64,000 nucleotides of DNA, from positions 1,690,228-1,754,227 of the forward strand of contig NZ_JELR01000002.1 of NCBI RefSeq assembly GCF_000708675.1, in the 5' to 3' direction. The notes under the pieces were generated by a model. The model was not told where the DNA came from and ran no database searches. It worked only from the letters and a program-made list of their open reading frames with translations. The position numbers were made by a program, and so were the translations under genes. Source of the stretch: Microbulbifer sp. HZ11 (lineage in GTDB: Bacteria > Pseudomonadota > Gammaproteobacteria > Pseudomonadales > Cellvibrionaceae). Positions 55,834 through 64,000 of the stretch are shown here, one piece after another; position 1 is the first letter of the stretch; the number at the start of each line of letters is the position of its first letter.

Positions 55834-55983
55834 TCGTGCGTCTCCTTCCCACGTCCGTGTAGATAGACCAAGCTTAGTCACCCGTTGCTCACGCGAGTGG
55901 ATTTTGGCGACAGCTTGTGGCGGAAATGGTCACGGTGTGAGGAGAACGCGGGCGCCAGGGCCCGCGGGGAGATCAAACGGGTG

Positions 55984-56268
55984 TCACGACTGACGCACGC
56001 AGCGCACCACCACTTTGGAATCGAGCTCTTGCTCGAAGCAGCGGAAGCGGGTGCCGTTGACGTTAAGCGAGCGCGGTGCCTCGCGGCTGCTGGTGCGCGG
56101 CCTTCTGTCTGAGGACCGCACGGAAAAATGGGCTGGGTCCATATGTGGGGGAACAGCGCTACTGAAAGCGCGATTTGTATGGTTTTCCGTGGGCGCGGTT
56201 GTAGTACAACCGGCAACAACTCCTGTCGCTATGACCGCCGTCAGCAGAATACTACTCAATTTCTGCAC
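55984..56268 (-). CDS. Small lipoprotein
   Basis: 94 residues with a clean lipobox (AVIATGVVAGC). The mature region is basic with SREAPRSLNVNGTRFRCFEQ and two more Cys near the end, which could pair. No family recognised. Third lipoprotein in the row on the minus strand. Confidence 0.65.
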   Translation of the reverse strand: MQKLSSILLTAVIATGVVAGCTTTAPTENHTNRAFSSAVPPHMDPAHFSVRSSDRRPRTSSREAPRSLNVNGTRFRCFEQELDSKVVVRCVRQS

Positions 56269-56434
56269 GCGGATACCTCGATGGCTGGTTCAAAAGCGGC
56301 TTCACTACCGCCCTCACTTTCAGATTAGAAGAGGTTTCCGCCAAAGTGTGAATTTTGCCGCCAATTTAATAATTCCTGCGCCGTCAAGGAAAAATGCGCG
56401 ACCGTCGGAACGCAAAGTTGGCCCTATGACCAAT

Positions 56435-56459
56435 AAAAAAGGGGGCCCCGAGGGCCCCC
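56435..56459 (-). terminator. Terminator of the second TonB receptor gene
   Basis: GGGGGCCC/GGGCCCCC stem (56441-56459) with T6 on the minus strand, 70 bp after the receptor stop. Confidence 0.8.
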
Positions 56460-56529
56460 AAGTGGAACGTGTGATGACTAAGCATGAATCATGCAATGCA
56501 CATATCTATGAAGAGGACAGCGACGCTAT

Positions 56530-58698
56530 TTAGAAGTTGTAGCTACCTGTGAGTGCGATAGTGCGGGGTGCGCCGTAGAAGCCAGTGTCAAAGGCACCGC
56601 CAAACCCGTAGCCACCAACCCGGTACTCTTCGTCCGTCAGGTTTTTACCTGCCAAGCCCAGATTCCAGTTGCCAGCAGCACTGTAGTAGGTGGCAGTCAT
56701 GTCAACCAGCGTGTAGGCCTCCTGATCGAGAATGCTGGGAGTTTCGAAGATCTGGGTGTCTGCGCGATAGGAAATCGTAGGCAGGAATACCAGCTCCCCA
56801 CCATTGCCCATGGGTACCGAATAATTCAACTGGAACATGGCGGTGGTGTCCGGGGTATTCTGCATATCCCGCTCGTCGGACACATCGACACCGCCGGAGA
56901 TAAATTCGACGAATTCGGTGTCGGCGAGGCCCAGAGAGAAATTCGCCAGCAGGTTATCCGTCATTGCCAGAGTGGCTTCAAGCTCCAGACCCTGAATACG
57001 CGCCTGGCCGGCATTCAATACCGCACTGGAGAAACCGCCACCGGGATTGAGCTGTTGGATAGTGACCTGCATGTCGTCATAGTCGGCGCGGAATGCGGCT
57101 GCGTTCAGGCGCAAGCGGTTATTGAACAGATCAGACTTCACTCCGAACTCGTAGGTGTCTACGGTTTCCGGGTCAAACCCGTCCACCGTGGAAGGCAGAG
57201 TGCTGGCATCGCCGCGCATATCAAAACCGCCGGACTTGAAGCCCGCGCTGTATTTGGCGTACAGCAAAACGTCATCATTTACCTGGAAGTCGACGCCGAG
57301 GTGTGGGGTGAACTGTCCCCAGCTGTCACTGTTCTGGTAGTCCGTCAGTGCCCCGAGGAATACCGCTGCCGGTTGTCCCGGGTTGTACTTGTCGGCAAAC
57401 AGTGGGCTGTAGAGGCCAGCAAAGTTTGCCTTGAAGACTTCAGCATCTTTCTCGTCTTTGGTGTAGCGCCCGCCGACACTCAGGTTCCAGGCTTCCGCAA
57501 ATTGCCAGTTGTAATGGGCGTAGGCAGACAGACTGGTGGTATCAACAGAGCCGGCAACTTGTTGAGTGAGGTTGATATAACCCAGCACCGCGTCAAAAGC
57601 ACCCGCAGCAGTACCGGTGTAATAGTAAAGACCGCTCACCAGGTCGGCGTTGTCACCCTGCCAGATCAGCTGGAATTCCTGAGTCGTTTGATCGTCCTCG
57701 TAGTACGCTGGAACGTCAAAGTCGGGACGACTAGTGCTGTCAAAATCAATCGCGGTTTCCGTTTCCCCCTGGCGATAGGCGGTGATCGATTTTACGGTGA
57801 CGCTGTCGGACATCTCCCATTCGGCAATCAGGGAAACACCGCTGGTTTCCACCAGATTGTCCGACGTCATATTTGATTCGGTGTCGTAGATACTGTCCAG
57901 AACGGGTTCGCCTCCGAGACCCGGAGCGAAACGATGACCGTGTTTGGATGCGGATTCGTCTACGGTCTTGTCACCGGCTAAGCGTACCCATACCGCCTCG
58001 GAGGGGTTCCACTCCACAGCAATACGGCCACTAATAATGTCCTTGTTGTACTGGTCCTTTCCGGTTACCACGTTTTCGCCGTAACCGTCGCGCTGAAAGC
58101 TGGCGATGGCGCCGCCGATATTGACCGTATCGGAGATGGCTGTGGAGCCGGCGACTTTGAGGTCACGCTGGTTGTACGAGCCCAGGCCGCCACCAATTTT
58201 CAGCTCGGTGTCGCCGGTCATTTTCTTGGTGACATATTTTACCGCACCACCAATGGTGTTCTTGCCGTAAAGAGTACCCTGAGGCCCGCGCAGCACTTCC
58301 ACCCGCTCAACATCGAGAATATCCAGCACGGCACCCTGTGGGCGCGCCACATACACGTCGTCAATATAGATGCCGACCCCCGGCTCGAAGCCCCACAGCG
58401 GATCCTGCTGACCGATGCCGCGAATAAACGCGGTCAGGGTGGAGTTGGTGCCGCGGCTGGCCTGGAGGGTGGTATTGGGGGATAGTTTCTGAATATCGGT
58501 CAGGTCGCTCACACCGTTCTGCATCAGCTGGTCAGAATTGATTGCGGTTACCGCCACCGGTACTTCCTGCATGGACTGCTCGCGTTTTTGCGCGGTCACG
58601 GTCACTTCTTCCAGCTGGGGGTCTGCGTGGGCGAGGGATGCACCGCAGGCGAGCATGATGCCTGCGGCCAGAGGGTTGAATTTTATTGGATTGCGCAT
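56530..58698 (-). CDS. TonB-dependent receptor (outer-membrane importer)
   Basis: 722 residues. Signal peptide (LAAGIMLACGASLAHA), TonB box LEEVTVTAQKREQ, plug with VEVLRGPQGTLYGKNTIGGA, barrel ending SYNF with terminal Phe. The plug form is that of the large pesticin/ferric-type group common in marine heterotrophs, which import iron complexes or organic molecules. It is divergent from the CrbS-like kinase gene (168 bp between), so a shared control region is possible. Substrate unknown. Confidence 0.93.
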   Translation of the reverse strand: MRNPIKFNPLAAGIMLACGASLAHADPQLEEVTVTAQKREQSMQEVPVAVTAINSDQLMQNGVSDLTDIQKLSPNTTLQASRGTNSTLTAFIRGIGQQDPLWGFEPGVGIYIDDVYVARPQGAVLDILDVERVEVLRGPQGTLYGKNTIGGAVKYVTKKMTGDTELKIGGGLGSYNQRDLKVAGSTAISDTVNIGGAIASFQRDGYGENVVTGKDQYNKDIISGRIAVEWNPSEAVWVRLAGDKTVDESASKHGHRFAPGLGGEPVLDSIYDTESNMTSDNLVETSGVSLIAEWEMSDSVTVKSITAYRQGETETAIDFDSTSRPDFDVPAYYEDDQTTQEFQLIWQGDNADLVSGLYYYTGTAAGAFDAVLGYINLTQQVAGSVDTTSLSAYAHYNWQFAEAWNLSVGGRYTKDEKDAEVFKANFAGLYSPLFADKYNPGQPAAVFLGALTDYQNSDSWGQFTPHLGVDFQVNDDVLLYAKYSAGFKSGGFDMRGDASTLPSTVDGFDPETVDTYEFGVKSDLFNNRLRLNAAAFRADYDDMQVTIQQLNPGGGFSSAVLNAGQARIQGLELEATLAMTDNLLANFSLGLADTEFVEFISGGVDVSDERDMQNTPDTTAMFQLNYSVPMGNGGELVFLPTISYRADTQIFETPSILDQEAYTLVDMTATYYSAAGNWNLGLAGKNLTDEEYRVGGYGFGGAFDTGFYGAPRTIALTGSYNF

Positions 58699-58866
58699 GG
58701 CTCTCTCCGATCACCGGTTTATGGTTATTTTCTAAGTTTCGGATCTGCACTGTATCGGCTGCGGCTGGGGTTGCCTGCTAGACCAAGGTATGACGATGGT
58801 TATACCCGTGGAGCAGGACAAAAAACGCACTATCAGTTACTCTGTCCATAATAAACAAAATAATGA

Positions 58867-61800
58867 ATGAGGCGCCAATTGTTCAGCCTTACCCTACTGG
58901 CCGCCGTGGGCCTGAGTTACCTGTTGCTGCTGTTTGCCATCGCCTTCTGGGGGGATCGGCTGCCGGTCGGGCGTATCCGCCCGGTGAAGCCCCTGCTGCT
59001 TGCGCTCGCCGGTACCTATACCAGCGCCTGGATGTTCTTTGGTGTTCCCGCCCAGGCCGTCAGCGAGGGTTGGCTGCTGCCGCCCACCTTTGTCGGTGCC
59101 TGCCTGATGCTGGTCTTTGGCGCCCCCCTGTTGATGCGCTTTGTGCGCCTGTCCAAACAGCAGGGTTCCACCTCCATTGCCGACTTTATCAGCGCCCAGT
59201 ACGGCGGTTCCCAGTGGCTGGCGGCTGCGGTAGCGCTACTGGCAGTAGTGGCCATTGTTCCCTACCTGTCCCTGCAGTTGCGCGCGGTGGCGGACAGTTT
59301 TCTGCTGCTGGCGCAGGCGGGCGAGGGCTCAACGGAAACCAGTGCCTCGGTGGTCACCGCGGTGGTGGGCATCACCCTGGGTCTGTTTGCCCTGCTGTTC
59401 GGCACCCGCCATATCGACAGCTCGGTGCACCGCAATGGCATGCTGCTGGCGGTGGCATTCGAGGCACTGGTGAAGATCGGTGCGCTGGTGGCGGTGGCGT
59501 GGTTCGTCCTCTACTCCGCGTTTGATGGTACTGCCGACCTGGCGCGCAGCGCATTGGGCAGTGAGCGGGTGGCGGCCATTGCCGAGTCCCGACCTGCAGA
59601 TACGGGGTATTTTGCGGTGGTGGTGCTGGGGATGGCGGCCATCTTCTGTCTGCCGCGGCAGTTCCATATCCTGATGATTGAGAGCGACGGCGAGCGGGAT
59701 ATCGGGCCGGTGCGCAAATTGATCCCGGTATATCTGGCGCTGGTATCTGTCGCGGTGCTGGTAGTGGGTTACGGCGGCTTGCTGTGGTTGCCGGATACCT
59801 ACACCAATGCCGAGCGCTTCGTGCTGGGTATTCCGCTGGAGAGCGGTGCACCCTGGCTCGCACTACTGGCGTTTATTGGCGGGCTCTCCGCTGGCTCCAG
59901 CATGGTCATCATCGCCACCATTGCCCTGTCCACCATGATTGCGAACACCATGGTGGTGCCTCTGTGGCTGAAGCGCCTGCAGCAGCGCCCGGCCGGCGTG
60001 GCCCTGGGCAGTGACCTGCGCCGGGTGCGACGTGCCATTATCGGGCTGCTTATGTTGGCCGCATTTGGCGTGAGCGAGCTGATCGGCTCCGGTGTGAGCC
60101 TCGGAACCTTCGGATTACTGTCTCTGGCGCTGGCGGCACAGCTGGCACCGGCGATGACTGCTGCGGTGTCCTGGCCCTCCCGCTGGCCGCAGCTGCGGGC
60201 GGCGGGGGTGATTGTGGGATTGCTGGTCGGTGCTTTTGTGTGGGCGCTGTCTGCGCTGCCGGCGGCTCTGGGGCAGACAGATCTGATCGCCCTGGCGCTG
60301 GGACTGGAATGGCATGCGCTAACCACCAGCTGTGTGTTCGGGCTGGGTCTCAATGGCCTCACCCTGGTCGGGGTTTCCCTGCTCCAGGCGCGTTGGCTGC
60401 CCGGTGGCGCTGCGGTGCAGACCGCTCCGGTGGACAAGGCGCGCTTGCGTCAGTTGCTTGCGCGTTTTGTGGGTGAGGATGCCGCGGCGCGCGCGCTGTC
60501 ATCCCTGGGGCAGAGTGGCGAGGGTGGAGCTGCTGCCCGAAGCGCTGCGGACACTTCTCTCGGCTACCGTGAGGCGGTGGAAAAAATCCTTGCCGGGATC
60601 GTCGGCAGTACCAGTGCTCAGCGCCTGGTTCGCCAGCTGGGGGAGCCGGAGAGCGCCGCCGACGAGCTGGAGCAGGCATCGGATATTTACCAGTTCGGCC
60701 GCGGCCTGCTGCAGAGCAGCATCGACAATATCGATCAGGGCATTTCAGTGGTGGATGCCAACCTCAATCTGGTGGCGTGGAATCGTCGCTATCTGGAGCT
60801 GTTCCACTATCCCGCGGAAATGATTTACGTGGGGCGTCCGGTGGCGGAGCTGGTGCGGTACAACGCGAGCCGCGGTGAGTGCGGCCCCGGTGATGTGGAA
60901 GAGCATGTGCAGAAGCGGGTAGAGCACCTGCGCAATGGCACTGCCTACCGGGTGCAGCGCAACCGCACCGACGGCACGGTACTGGAAATTCGCGGTAACC
61001 CGCTGCCCGGCGGCGGTTTTGTGACGACCTATACCGACGTTTCCGACTACCAGCGCGCCCTCGGCGAGCTCACCGAGATCCGCAATTCCCTCGAACAGAA
61101 GGTGGTGCACCGCACCGCGGAACTGGAGACGGTCAACGACGAACTGCAGGAGCTGAACCGGGAGTTGCAGGCGGCCAGTGCCGGCAAGACCCGCTTCCTC
61201 GCGGCTGCCAGTCACGATCTGGTGCAGCCCCTGAACGCCAGCCGACTGTTTATCGACGCCCTCGCCGCGCACCCGCTGGAAGACAACAGCCGGCAGCTGC
61301 TTACCCGCGCCGACCGCGCGCTGGCCTCCGCCGAGCAACTGATTACCGACATGTTGCAGATCGCGCGCATGGACGCGGGGGACATCCGCCCCAGCTTCGC
61401 GCCGGTTTCCCTCGACAGCATTCTCGACGATGCGGTGGCCCAGGCGCGGGTTGCCGCCGGCAGCCGCGGTATCCGCCTGCGCTATCGCCGCTGTCACCTG
61501 TGGGTGCACAGTGACGAGAAGATGCTGCGCCGGGTAGTGCAGAACCTGCTGGACAATGCAGTTAAATACACTGCCCGCGGCGGGGTATTTGTAGCGGCGC
61601 GCAAGCGCGGTGCGGATATTTCCCTGGAGGTGTGGGATACCGGTGAAGGTATCGCCCGCGAACAACAGCAGGCGATCTTCCGCGAATTCTGCCGGCTGAC
61701 TTCCCAGGACCCGGACAACACCGCGCGCCAGCACGGCTACGGGCTCGGTCTCGCCACGGTGGAACGTCTGTGCCGACTGCTCAACAGTCCGATCAGTCTG

Positions 61801-62316
61801 TCGTCGGTCCCCGGGCGCGGCAGTGTGTTCCGTGTGCGCCTGCCACGCGCCACCGCCCGCGCGGATGCGCGCCCGGTCACAGCGACCGTACCGGGCCGCG
61901 GCGCCAGACTGGATCTGACTGTGCTGTGTGTGGATAACGAGCCGTCGATTCTGGAAGCAATGAGTGCTCTGCTCGGCGGCTGGGGCTGCACCGTGCGCTG
62001 CGCGCGCAATCGCACCGAGGCGCTTGCCGCGGAGGAGCCGGATCTGCTGCTGATGGACTTCCACCTGGATGACGGTGACAACGGCATCGATCTCGCCGCC
62101 AAGCTACTGTCGCGCTGGGGTGGAGGGGGTGTTCATAAAGTGCCTTGCGTGATCATCTCTGCGGAAAACACCAACACCGTGAAGACCCGCGCGCAGAACG
62201 CCGGCTGGCAGTTCCTGCAAAAACCCCTGCGTCCGGCGGCCCTGCGTGCGCTACTGCAGCAACGGCAGAAAACCCGCGTGCGGGAACCAGCGGAGCCTGC
62301 GACCAAGGTCGTATAG
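58867..62316 (+). CDS. CrbS-like hybrid histidine kinase with SLC5/SSF transporter domain
   Basis: 1149 residues. About 13 membrane helices of the sodium-solute symporter fold (1-480), a PAS-like domain (about 620-730, with QSSIDNIDQGISVVD), a dimerisation/phosphoacceptor helix with His near 782 (AAASHDLVQPLNAS), an ATPase domain (NLLDNAVKYT, DTGEGIA, GYGLGL) and a C-terminal receiver (VLCVDNEP, phosphorylated Asp near 1062 in LLMDFH). CrbS senses acetate or small carbon sources and controls acs through CrbR; no response regulator gene is adjacent here. The ATG at 58867 follows ATGA. Confidence 0.9.
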   Translation: MRRQLFSLTLLAAVGLSYLLLLFAIAFWGDRLPVGRIRPVKPLLLALAGTYTSAWMFFGVPAQAVSEGWLLPPTFVGACLMLVFGAPLLMRFVRLSKQQGSTSIADFISAQYGGSQWLAAAVALLAVVAIVPYLSLQLRAVADSFLLLAQAGEGSTETSASVVTAVVGITLGLFALLFGTRHIDSSVHRNGMLLAVAFEALVKIGALVAVAWFVLYSAFDGTADLARSALGSERVAAIAESRPADTGYFAVVVLGMAAIFCLPRQFHILMIESDGERDIGPVRKLIPVYLALVSVAVLVVGYGGLLWLPDTYTNAERFVLGIPLESGAPWLALLAFIGGLSAGSSMVIIATIALSTMIANTMVVPLWLKRLQQRPAGVALGSDLRRVRRAIIGLLMLAAFGVSELIGSGVSLGTFGLLSLALAAQLAPAMTAAVSWPSRWPQLRAAGVIVGLLVGAFVWALSALPAALGQTDLIALALGLEWHALTTSCVFGLGLNGLTLVGVSLLQARWLPGGAAVQTAPVDKARLRQLLARFVGEDAAARALSSLGQSGEGGAAARSAADTSLGYREAVEKILAGIVGSTSAQRLVRQLGEPESAADELEQASDIYQFGRGLLQSSIDNIDQGISVVDANLNLVAWNRRYLELFHYPAEMIYVGRPVAELVRYNASRGECGPGDVEEHVQKRVEHLRNGTAYRVQRNRTDGTVLEIRGNPLPGGGFVTTYTDVSDYQRALGELTEIRNSLEQKVVHRTAELETVNDELQELNRELQAASAGKTRFLAAASHDLVQPLNASRLFIDALAAHPLEDNSRQLLTRADRALASAEQLITDMLQIARMDAGDIRPSFAPVSLDSILDDAVAQARVAAGSRGIRLRYRRCHLWVHSDEKMLRRVVQNLLDNAVKYTARGGVFVAARKRGADISLEVWDTGEGIAREQQQAIFREFCRLTSQDPDNTARQHGYGLGLATVERLCRLLNSPISLSSVPGRGSVFRVRLPRATARADARPVTATVPGRGARLDLTVLCVDNEPSILEAMSALLGGWGCTVRCARNRTEALAAEEPDLLLMDFHLDDGDNGIDLAAKLLSRWGGGGVHKVPCVIISAENTNTVKTRAQNAGWQFLQKPLRPAALRALLQQRQKTRVREPAEPATKVV

Positions 62317-62405
62317 CGGTGGGGGTGAGGGGCAAGCACTCTGTCATTGAATAACGAAAATAGTTTTTCGCCTGCCCTTCAGGCGAACAAAGCGGTGAAG
62401 AACAA

Positions 62406-63605
62406 ATGAAGAAATATCTGTTGGAAATACTCATGTTCAGCGCCTACGCGCTGTTCGCCGCAAGCTGGGTCTCGGGGGCCATTCTCACCCCGGCGATCCA
62501 GTCGTCCTTCGGTGAGGAAGGGTTCGCCAACGCCACCTGGGGCAGCAACGTCATCACCATTGCCAAGATCGTCGGTAACCTGGCGGCTGCAGCACTGCTG
62601 ATGCGCCTCGGTGCCAAGCGCGCCTTTGCCATCGCCATCATCCTGATTGCCGCCGGCGGTTTCGGTGCGCTGGCGGGTAGCTACGGCGGCTGGTTGATGT
62701 CGCGCCTGGCCCTTGGTCTCGGCGGCGCCCTGGCCATCGTGTATTTCGCACCGGTGGTTCTGCACTATTTCGCCGCCGAAGAGCGCCCGCTGATCAACGG
62801 CATCAACGCTGCCGCTTTCAATACCGGCAACCTACTGGCCCTGCTGACCACCACTACCCTGCTGAGCTGGCTGGGTAGCTGGCAATCCGTGGTGGTGCTG
62901 TACGGTGTGATGGTGCTGGCACTGGGCGTGCTGTGGTGGCTGACCGCGGAGAACTTCTCGCTATCTGGCGGTGGCGACAAGCCCGCGGAAGAATACGGCT
63001 TCAAGCAGGGCGCGAAGGAAGGCTTTAACTGGTGGCTGCCTCTGGCCTACTGCGGTGTTCTTTTCTGCTACATCGCGGTATTCGCACTCTTCCCGCTGAT
63101 CGACGGCTTCGCGGTGGCGAGCCACCACCTGTCTGCGGTCATGATCGCCGCCGGCATGGTGGGCACCGTGGCCGGTATTATCGTCACCAAGCGTTTCCCG
63201 CTGCGCCTGCCGGTACTGCGTTTTGGCGGTCTCGCCCTGGTCATTTTCGCGGCCCTGATGGTCACCAGCCGTGACCCCATCATCGCCTACACCGCTGCGG
63301 CCCTTGCCGGCTTCTGCATGTTCCTGCCAATGACCGCACTCGTGACTTTGCCGCAGGAGTTACCGGGAATGACCCCGGCAAAAATCACCGTTACCTTCGC
63401 CATGTTCTGGTCCATCTCCTACGGTGTGGAAACCGTGCTGATGTACGGTGCCGGTCTGCTTGCGGATATCACCGGCGAACCGGCAACCGCCGCCTACTTC
63501 GCGGTGGCCTGCTCCGCCTCTCTGTTTGTGTTCTCTTTCCTGCTACCGGAAAGTGGCAAGAAACCCGAAATGGAAAACCTGGAGGCGGACAATGCGACAG
63601 CTTGA
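62406..63605 (+). CDS. MFS transporter
   Basis: 399 residues with 12 predicted membrane helices (for example FSAYALFAASWVSGAIL and LPMTALVTLPQELPG). Major facilitator of unknown substrate. It overlaps the next gene by 14 bp, so transporter and hydrolase are coupled and probably share a substrate, such as an ester or hydrolysis product. Confidence 0.85.
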   Translation: MKKYLLEILMFSAYALFAASWVSGAILTPAIQSSFGEEGFANATWGSNVITIAKIVGNLAAAALLMRLGAKRAFAIAIILIAAGGFGALAGSYGGWLMSRLALGLGGALAIVYFAPVVLHYFAAEERPLINGINAAAFNTGNLLALLTTTTLLSWLGSWQSVVVLYGVMVLALGVLWWLTAENFSLSGGGDKPAEEYGFKQGAKEGFNWWLPLAYCGVLFCYIAVFALFPLIDGFAVASHHLSAVMIAAGMVGTVAGIIVTKRFPLRLPVLRFGGLALVIFAALMVTSRDPIIAYTAAALAGFCMFLPMTALVTLPQELPGMTPAKITVTFAMFWSISYGVETVLMYGAGLLADITGEPATAAYFAVACSASLFVFSFLLPESGKKPEMENLEADNATA

Positions 63606-64000
63606 ACCCAAACTGGCCGAGTGGCTGGTTGCGGTAAACGCCCAGGTTGCGCAGTTGAAGGCCGCGGGTTTTGAAGCGACTCCGGTAAACGCCCGTGAAA
63701 GCCTCGCCAACCTGACTCGCAATTTTGTCGAGCCAGGCCCGGAAATGGCAGTGGCGGATACGGTGGTAAAGGGTGGGGAATATTCCGTGCCTGTTCGTAT
63801 CTATCAGCCGGAGGATGCGACCGAAGGTGCATCCATTATTTACTGCCACGGCGGTGGCCATATGGCCGGCAGCGTCTCGGTTTACGATCCAATCTGCCGC
63901 CGTGTTGCCGACGTGTGCAAGCGCACTGTAGTTTCCGTGGAGTACCGTCTGGCTCCGGAAAATCCCTACCCGGCAGCACTCAATGACCTGATCAGTGTGG
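63592..64000 (+). CDS. Alpha/beta hydrolase fold-3 (partial, cut by window end)
   Basis: First 136 residues only. IIYCHGGGHMAGS is the HGGG oxyanion signature of the hormone-sensitive-lipase family and VVSVEYRLAPENPYPAAL the usual following strand; the GDSAG Ser lies beyond the window. Esterase or lipase, substrate unknown. ATG 63592 overlaps the MFS stop. Confidence 0.88.
   Translation, partial: MRQLEPKLAEWLVAVNAQVAQLKAAGFEATPVNARESLANLTRNFVEPGPEMAVADTVVKGGEYSVPVRIYQPEDATEGASIIYCHGGGHMAGSVSVYDPICRRVADVCKRTVVSVEYRLAPENPYPAALNDLISV

Noticed and set aside
60745..62064. 439-codon open frame antisense to the CrbS-like kinase
   Set aside because: Shadow of a GC-rich coding frame; the sense strand has complete kinase motifs.
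1..64000. CRISPR array or rRNA genes
   Set aside because: No regularly spaced repeats and no rRNA sequence found on reading through.

Overview
The window looks like a chromosome segment from a GC-rich marine gammaproteobacterium, most likely Microbulbifer or a close Cellvibrionales relative. This rests on housekeeping order and protein character (mutY-yggX-tRNA-Phe, hisBHAF, ctpA-envC-gpmI-rhodanese-grxC-secB, large TonB receptors, a CrbS-type kinase), not on a database search.

Bases 275-34345 are an integrated genomic island in a tRNA-Phe gene. A 24-bp direct repeat, the 3' end of tRNA-Phe, marks both ends (275-298 and 34322-34345). A P4-type integrase lies just inside the right end and an AlpA-like regulator 2.6 kb further in. 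Near each end is the same pair of 7-bp direct repeats at 12-bp pitch, which look like integrase arm sites. The island carries its own terminator behind the restored tRNA gene, while the original terminator was displaced to the far end.

Island left part (0.3-8.7 kb): Sel1-like protein, several antitoxin-like proteins without visible toxins (MbcA/ParS-like, YhfG-like, ParD-like), a broken MazF/PemK toxin gene, a PPP-family phosphatase, and long gene-poor AT-rich stretches.

Island centre (8.7-26.4 kb): one uninterrupted eight-gene unit, dcm-vsr-drmD-drmMI-KAP NTPase-drmA-drmB-drmC, with gaps of 12 bp or less and several ATGA overlaps. It is a class 1 DISARM anti-phage system (SNF2 helicase, adenine methylase, DrmA helicase, DUF1998 DrmB, PLD DrmC) with three additions: a C5-cytosine methylase, a Vsr nicking endonuclease, and a KAP P-loop NTPase embedded between drmMI and drmA. 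This composite is the most interesting system in the window.

Island right part (26.4-34.3 kb): a frameshifted IS481-family element, a second tyrosine recombinase with a small partner gene, alpA, an IS3 orfA remnant, a zinc-ribbon-rich nuclease-like protein broken at an A-run, and the island integrase.

Chromosome right of the island (34.4-64 kb): tRNA-Phe, yggX, mutY, an AsmA-family gene, a ZnuD-like TonB receptor with His/Glu-rich loops and a small secreted partner, the hisBHAF cluster, an AraC-type regulator, ctpA, envC, gpmI, a rhodanese lacking the catalytic Cys, grxC, secB, a thioesterase, an SDR, smrA, three small lipoproteins, a second TonB receptor, a CrbS-like hybrid kinase, an MFS transporter and the start of an alpha/beta hydrolase.
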